In this document: positions 60,161-64,000 of the stretch, piece by piece
Numbering within the stretch: position 1 is the first letter of the stretch
How the letters are laid out: each line of letters begins with the position of its first letter
Origin: Rhizobium aethiopicum
GTDB lineage: Bacteria; Pseudomonadota; Alphaproteobacteria; Rhizobiales; Rhizobiaceae
Assembly (NCBI RefSeq): GCF_900094625.1
Contig: NZ_FMAJ01000001.1
Coordinates: 620,001-684,000, forward strand
Length of the DNA stretch: 64,000 nucleotides
Direction of reading: 5' to 3'
Position numbers and translations under genes: made by a program
Notes under the pieces: generated by a model
The model's input: the letters and a program-made list of their open reading frames with translations, nothing else
Databases searched by the model: none
Told to the model about the DNA's origin: nothing

Positions 60161-60406
60161 ATGGCCGGCCACAATATTCCCCACTTCCAGAACGACGGCG
60201 GTCATCGCGTCATCGAAGTCGGCGTCAAGGAATTCATGTGCACCGGCGCTTCGGTTCCTTTCGACCATCCGCATATCTTCATCGACATGGGCGACGACAA
60301 CGAGAAGGTCTGCTCCTACTGCTCGACGCTTTACCGCTATAATTCTTCTCTCAAGCCGAGCCAGACCAATCCGGCCGGCTGTGTTTTCCACGTGAAGGCG
60401 GCTTAA
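60161..60406 (+). CDS. zinc-finger domain protein (NDUFS6-like)
   Basis: Small protein of 81 residues, zf-CHCC family (PF10276), related to complex I subunit NDUFS6. Ligand pattern: C in EFMCTGAS, H in PFDHPHIFI, then CSYCS (Cys-x-x-Cys). The start ATG has GGAGAG just before it. The longer frame upstream is not similar to the family. In alphaproteobacteria this protein may be a complex I accessory. It is 26 bp before the monooxygenase gene. Confidence 0.9.
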   Translation: MAGHNIPHFQNDGGHRVIEVGVKEFMCTGASVPFDHPHIFIDMGDDNEKVCSYCSTLYRYNSSLKPSQTNPAGCVFHVKAA

Positions 60407-60432
60407 AGTCCAGAACCCGGATCGGACTGATA

Positions 60433-61587
60433 ATGCCGGTCGAACATGCCGCCATCATCGGCGCCGGCATTGCCGGGCTGACTGCTGCCCTTACGCTTTC
60501 GCGCCGGGGCATCAGCTGCGAGATTTTCGAGCAGGCGGATGAACTCGTCGAAGTCGGCGCAGGATTGCAGGTTTCGCCGAACGCCTCCCGCATCCTGGCA
60601 GAACTCGGCATCCTCGAAAAACTTTCAAAAGTCTGGCTCGAACCGGAGACGATCCGGCTGGTGTCAGGCAGTTCGCTGCGCCAGCTTGCGGCCGTGCCGG
60701 CGGGCAAATTCGCGCGGCAGCGCTGGGGCGCGCCCTATGGTGTCCTGCACCGCTCCACATTGCAGAATGCGCTTCTTGCTGCGGTCGAAGCCGATCCGTT
60801 CTGCCGGCTTCATCTTGGCGTGCGACTGGGATCGAACTCGCCGCCTGTCGAGCGGCCCGCTGATGTCGTCATCGGCGCGGACGGCGTCTGGTCGAAGCTC
60901 CGGCAATCCGTTCCCGGCAGCCCCTCGCCGCGTTTTTCCGGCAACATCGCCTACCGCTTCACCATTCCCGAAGCAGAGGCGCCAGCCTTCCTCGACCGGA
61001 CAAGCGTTTCGGCTTTCCTCGGCGGATCGGCGCATCTCGTCTGCTACCCGCTGAAGGAGACCGGCAGCATCAACATGGTGGCGATCACCGCCGGCAATGC
61101 CGCGCCGCATGCCTGGCGAAGCGAGCCGACGGCAGAGCAGCGCGCGCGGCTCAATTTGCAGCTTTCCGGCTGGAACAGCGCGATCGTGTCGCTGCTCGAA
61201 GAACAGCAGAAGCTCACTTTCTGGCCGCTCTTCGAAACCACATCAGGCGCCTGGCAGGACGGCCGCAGGACGGTTCTGATCGGCGACGCCGCGCATGCGA
61301 TGATGCCCTTCGCCGCCCAGGGAGCGGCCATGGCGATCGAAGATGCCTACGAGCTTGCCGCGTTTCTGGCGAATCGTCCCGTCGCGGAAGCACTGGCGCT
61401 TTTCGAAAGGCATCGCGCGCCACGTATTGCAAAACTTCGCCAGCGCGGCGCTTTCAACCGGTTTGCCTATCATGCGAAAGGGCCGATTCGGATCGGCCGC
61501 GATCTCGTGCTCGGCTTGAAGCCGCCGCAAAGCCTGGCGGCCGATCTCGACTGGATCTACGGCTACCGGGCTCAGCACACGCTGTAA
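60433..61587 (+). CDS. FAD-dependent monooxygenase (salicylate hydroxylase-like)
   Basis: Class A flavoprotein hydroxylase of 384 residues. FAD-binding IIGAGIAGLTAALTLSRRG, the DG motif VVIGADGVWSKLR, and the GD motif VLIGDAAHAMMPFAAQGAAMAIEDAYELA. It belongs to the UbiH/salicylate/6-hydroxynicotinate group; the substrate is not known. Its closeness to the zinc-finger gene suggests co-transcription. It converges with metC across a hairpin. Confidence 0.9.
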   Translation: MPVEHAAIIGAGIAGLTAALTLSRRGISCEIFEQADELVEVGAGLQVSPNASRILAELGILEKLSKVWLEPETIRLVSGSSLRQLAAVPAGKFARQRWGAPYGVLHRSTLQNALLAAVEADPFCRLHLGVRLGSNSPPVERPADVVIGADGVWSKLRQSVPGSPSPRFSGNIAYRFTIPEAEAPAFLDRTSVSAFLGGSAHLVCYPLKETGSINMVAITAGNAAPHAWRSEPTAEQRARLNLQLSGWNSAIVSLLEEQQKLTFWPLFETTSGAWQDGRRTVLIGDAAHAMMPFAAQGAAMAIEDAYELAAFLANRPVAEALALFERHRAPRIAKLRQRGAFNRFAYHAKGPIRIGRDLVLGLKPPQSLAADLDWIYGYRAQHTL

Positions 61588-61667
61588 AGCGCCGCAAGCG
61601 GCGGCAGCACCCTAAAGCGCGTCACGATCTTTCAGATTCGCTCCTTGCGCTTTCGGTGGGTGCTTTT

Positions 61668-61716
61668 ACGCATGTCGTTGCCGCAAAACCGCTGTACAGT
61701 TTTGCGCGACATGCGT
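61668..61716. repeat. long perfect hairpin repeat between the monooxygenase gene and metC
   Basis: ACGCATGTCG (61668-61677) / CGACATGCGT (61707-61716) outside and GCAAAAC (61683-61689) / GTTTTGC (61699-61705) inside give a strong cruciform-capable element. It looks like a dispersed rhizobial palindrome (GCATGTCG...CGCAAAACCG...) that I recall from other gaps in this genus. It may also limit read-through between the convergent genes. Confidence 0.6.
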
Positions 61717-61729
61717 TAGCCGCACCTCG

Positions 61730-62920
61730 TCAGACGGCGCTTGCCGCGGCAAAACCCCGTTCGATATCGGCCTTGAGGTCGGCCACGTCTTCAAGGCCGA
61801 CCTGCAGGCGGATCACCGGCCCCTCCTTCGGGGCCTTGGCAATCTTGCGATCGTTCAGGTTGGCGTGCAGTGCGAGGCTTTCAAAGCCGCCCCAGGAATA
61901 GCCGAGACCGAAAATCCTCAGCGCATCGAGGAAGGCATGCGCCTTCGCCTTGAATTTCTGAGGGCTTTCAGCGGCAAGCACGAAGGAGAAGATGCCGCTG
62001 GCGCCCGTAAAATCGCGCTTCCAAATCTTGTGGGAGGGGAAACTCGGCAGCGCCGGATGCAGCACGCGGGCGACGTCCTCCCTGCCCTCGAGCCATTCCG
62101 CAATATGCAGCGCGCTTTCGTAATGCCGCTCGAGGCGCAGGCCCATGCTGCGCAAACCGCGCAGGATCTGATAGGCGTCATCGGGTGCGCCGCAGATGCC
62201 AAGGGCGCCGTTCGCCTCCTTCAGCCGCTCCCAGTGCTCGGCATTGGCCGATGCCGTTCCGAGCAGGATATCGGAATGACCGGACGGATATTTCGTCGCC
62301 GCATGAATGGAAATGTCGACGCCGTGATCGAGCGGTTTAAAATAGAGCGGCGTCGCCCAGGTATTGTCCATCATGACGACGGCGCCGTGGCGATGGGCGA
62401 CTGCCGAGATCGCCGGAATATCCTGCATTTCAAAAGTATTGGAACCGGGAGCCTCGGTGTGGACGAGCCTGGTGTTGGGCCGAAACAGCGTCTCGATGCC
62501 GGCGCCGATCGCCGGATCGTAATATTCCACCTCGACACCGAGGCGCTTCAGCATCGTATCGCAGAAATGGCGGGTTGGGCCGTAAACCGAATCGACGACC
62601 AGCGCATGATCGCCGGCGGCGACGAAACCAAGGAACGGAATCGTGACGGCGGCAAGCCCCGAGGGTACAAGGATCGTGCCGGCCGAACCTTCGAGCGCGT
62701 CGATTGCCTCGCAGAGCGCATCCGTCGTCGGCGTGCCGCGTGTCCCATAGGTGTATTTCTGCGAGCGCGTGTCCATCGTCGCCGCATTCGGAAACAACAC
62801 CGTCGAGGCATGCACGACCGGCGGATTGACGAAGCCGTGATAGTCGAAGGGGTCGTTGCCGATATGGGTAAGGCGGGTGTTGACGCCGGCGTTCTGCAGC
62901 AAGCTGTCTTTGTCTTTCAT
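61730..62920 (-). CDS. metC: cystathionine beta-lyase
   Basis: Cys/Met-metabolism PLP enzyme of 396 residues (trans-sulfuration, methionine synthesis). TYGTRGTPTTDALCEAIDALEGSAGTILVPSGLAAV, TEAPGSNTFEMQDI, MMDNTWATPLYFKPLDHGVDISIHAATKYPSGHSD with the PLP lysine in TKY, and the late GLGYSWGGFESLA, whose SWGG is typical of MetC. It is divergent from aapJ, the arrangement known for R. leguminosarum. Confidence 0.95.
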   Translation of the reverse strand: MKDKDSLLQNAGVNTRLTHIGNDPFDYHGFVNPPVVHASTVLFPNAATMDTRSQKYTYGTRGTPTTDALCEAIDALEGSAGTILVPSGLAAVTIPFLGFVAAGDHALVVDSVYGPTRHFCDTMLKRLGVEVEYYDPAIGAGIETLFRPNTRLVHTEAPGSNTFEMQDIPAISAVAHRHGAVVMMDNTWATPLYFKPLDHGVDISIHAATKYPSGHSDILLGTASANAEHWERLKEANGALGICGAPDDAYQILRGLRSMGLRLERHYESALHIAEWLEGREDVARVLHPALPSFPSHKIWKRDFTGASGIFSFVLAAESPQKFKAKAHAFLDALRIFGLGYSWGGFESLALHANLNDRKIAKAPKEGPVIRLQVGLEDVADLKADIERGFAAASAV

Positions 62921-63094
62921 GTCGGAAATAGCCTTTGGCGAGGGGGCGCAAAAGCAGACTTTTGGACGCCTCGGCCGGCCCGGTCAACCCCTCAAAAGCG
63001 CGTGCGGCGGGTGCCTGGATTTTTGAATTTCGCGTTATTTTTCCGCAATCAGGCGCCCATTTCCCAGCCAATCGCCTTCGAATGCGGCGCAATT

Positions 63095-63117
63095 CGGCAA
63101 AATACTGAATTTTGCCG
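63095..63117. promoter_or_regulatory. palindrome in the metC-aapJ intergenic region
   Basis: CGGCAAAAT (63095-63103), ACTGA, ATTTTGCCG (63109-63117): perfect 9-bp arms around an AT-rich centre, a shape common for Lrp/AsnC-family operators. It is 20 bp upstream of the candidate aapJ -35 and about 175 bp before metC, so it could act on either or both. Confidence 0.5.
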
Positions 63118-63136
63118 CAATTATTGATCGCGACAC

Positions 63137-63165
63137 TTGACCATGGTGACATTTGCGACTGTGAT
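63137..63165 (+). promoter_or_regulatory. candidate aapJ promoter
   Basis: TTGACC (63137-63142), 17 bp, TGTGAT (63160-63165). A transcript from here would have a leader of about 100 nt. The -35 is good and the -10 is weak, in line with an activator-dependent promoter (aap is under nitrogen control). Confidence 0.4.
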
Positions 63166-63271
63166 AGGGTACTCGCGCCGGGAGGGTGTCGAGACGATGG
63201 GGGTGGCAGAGTTTTTCCGCCGGAACGCCCCACAAGAAAATATAATACAACGGAAAAGGTTGGGAAAAAAA

Positions 63272-64000
63272 ATGAAGAACAAGCTTCTGTCCGCCGCGAT
63301 CGGCGCAGCAGTTTTCGCTCTTGGCGCCTCGGCTGCTTCGGCCACTACACTCGGCGATGTAAAGGCAAAGGGTTTCATCCAGTGCGGTGTCAACACCGGT
63401 CTCGCCGGCTTTGCTGCGCCTGACGCTTCCGGCAATTGGGCGGGCTTCGACGTTGACTTCTGCAAGGCCGTCGCTGCGGCTGTCTTCGGCGACCCCACCA
63501 AGGTGAAGTTCACTCCGCTCAGCGCCGCCAATCGCTTCCCGGCCCTGCAGTCTGGCGAAATCGACGTGCTCGCCCGTAATACGACCTGGTCGATCAACCG
63601 CGACACGGCGCTCGGCCTGAATTTCCGCTTCGTCAACTACTATGACGGCCAGGGATTCATGGTCCGCAAGAGCCTGAACGTGAAGTCGGCGCTGGAACTC
63701 TCCGGCGCGTCCGTTTGCGTCCAGTCGGGCACGACCACCGAGCTCAACCTCGCCGACTACTTCAAGGCAAACAACCTTCAGTACAATCCGGTCGTCTTCG
63801 AAAAACTGGACGAGGTCAACGCCGCCTATGATGCCGGTCGTTGCGACGTCTACACAACCGACCAGTCCGGCCTCTACTCGCTGCGTCTGACGCTGAAGAA
63901 CCCGGACGAACACACGATCCTGCCGGAGATTATCTCCAAGGAACCCCTCGCCCCGGCCGTTCGCCAGGGTGATGACCAGTGGTTCGATATCGTTAGCTGG
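63272..64000 (+). CDS. aapJ: general L-amino-acid ABC transporter binding protein AapJ, 3' end outside window
   Basis: Periplasmic solute-binding protein of the Aap transporter (AapJQMP), which takes up a wide range of L-amino acids and is needed for effective symbiosis in pea and bean rhizobia. 243 residues are visible. A signal peptide of about 24 residues (cleavage near ASAASA-TT) is followed by VKAKGFIQCGVNTGLAGFAAPDASGNWAGFDVDFCKAVAAA, EIDVLARNTTWSINRD and LKNPDEHTILPEIISKEPL. The window ends inside the C-terminal half. Cysteines in FIQCGV, DFCKAV and VCVQSG match the family. Confidence 0.96.
   Translation, partial: MKNKLLSAAIGAAVFALGASAASATTLGDVKAKGFIQCGVNTGLAGFAAPDASGNWAGFDVDFCKAVAAAVFGDPTKVKFTPLSAANRFPALQSGEIDVLARNTTWSINRDTALGLNFRFVNYYDGQGFMVRKSLNVKSALELSGASVCVQSGTTTELNLADYFKANNLQYNPVVFEKLDEVNAAYDAGRCDVYTTDQSGLYSLRLTLKNPDEHTILPEIISKEPLAPAVRQGDDQWFDIVSW

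Larger units (their letters stand above)
62921..63271. other. 351-bp divergent regulatory region metC-aapJ
   Basis: No gene. Contains the inverted repeat at 63095-63117, a candidate aapJ promoter (63137-63165) and several short CGCAAT / ATTGCG-like words. An in-frame upstream ATG at 63197 with GGGAGGG before it could add 25 residues to AapJ. Confidence 0.6.

Overview
The window is a stretch of high-GC alphaproteobacterial chromosome. Gene content and order point to Rhizobium, probably the R. etli / R. leguminosarum group. Supporting signs are dusB(nifR3)-ntrB-ntrC next to ntrY-ntrX, hfq-hflX, a pdhB with its own lipoyl domain, a fused ispDF, LpxI in the lipid A cluster, metC divergent from aapJ, a RIME-type intergenic palindrome, and a LexA box of the GAAC-N7-GAAC kind. 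No rRNA, tRNA, CRISPR array, phage or insertion sequence was seen. Nearly all of it is core genome. The genus call rests on recalled gene order and protein similarity, not on a search.

Layout, left to right. 1-7.3 kb (minus strand): hflX (cut by the window edge), hfq, a D-amino-acid aminotransferase, ntrX, ntrY and an aldo/keto reductase. 7.3-7.9 kb: a 580-bp gap with two opposed terminators and three DnaA-box-like 9-mers. 7.9-11.5 kb: ntrC, ntrB, dusB in ATGA-overlapped order, the nitrogen two-component operon. 11.6-13.4 kb (plus): ispDF and pncC. 13.4-15 kb: a Coq10-like START protein and two tandem paralogous P-loop kinases. 15.05-15.2 kb: a RIME-type palindrome. 15.3-23.9 kb (minus): lipA, two GlsB/YeaQ membrane proteins, lpdA, a GNAT, an SGNH esterase, pdhC, pdhB, pdhA and ftsB, i.e. 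pyruvate dehydrogenase with its lipoylation enzyme. 24-27.2 kb: eno, kdsA, a VOC protein. 27.4-32.1 kb: lexA, comEC, gltA.

32.1-45.3 kb (minus) is the envelope/translation block lpxB-lpxI-lpxA-fabZ-lpxD-bamA-rseP-cdsA-uppS-frr-pyrH-tsf-rpsB. It covers lipid A, outer-membrane assembly, phospholipid and undecaprenyl-phosphate precursors, ribosome recycling, UMP kinase, EF-Ts and S2. 45.6-50 kb holds the least understood unit: a compact four-gene operon telA / vWA+solute-binding lipoprotein / xpaC / Tat-exported solute-binding-like protein, preceded by a Pho-box-like sequence with a well spaced -10. 50.2-54.1 kb: eipB, then plus-strand ridA-like, glycerophosphodiesterase, FemAB-like GNAT and HIT genes. 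54.1-60 kb (minus): clpA, clpS, a phasin, a DUF3126 protein, cysE and an alpha/beta hydrolase. 60.2-64 kb: a zinc-finger protein and an FAD monooxygenase (plus), metC (minus) and the start of aapJ (plus, cut by the window edge).

The best leads for new biology are the telA-vWA-xpaC-SBP operon with its possible phosphate control, the ntrC-aldo/keto reductase gap as a candidate small-RNA locus with phased DnaA boxes, the tandem FlaR-like kinases beside coq10, and several perfect palindromes at pdhA, cysE and metC/aapJ that look like unassigned operators.
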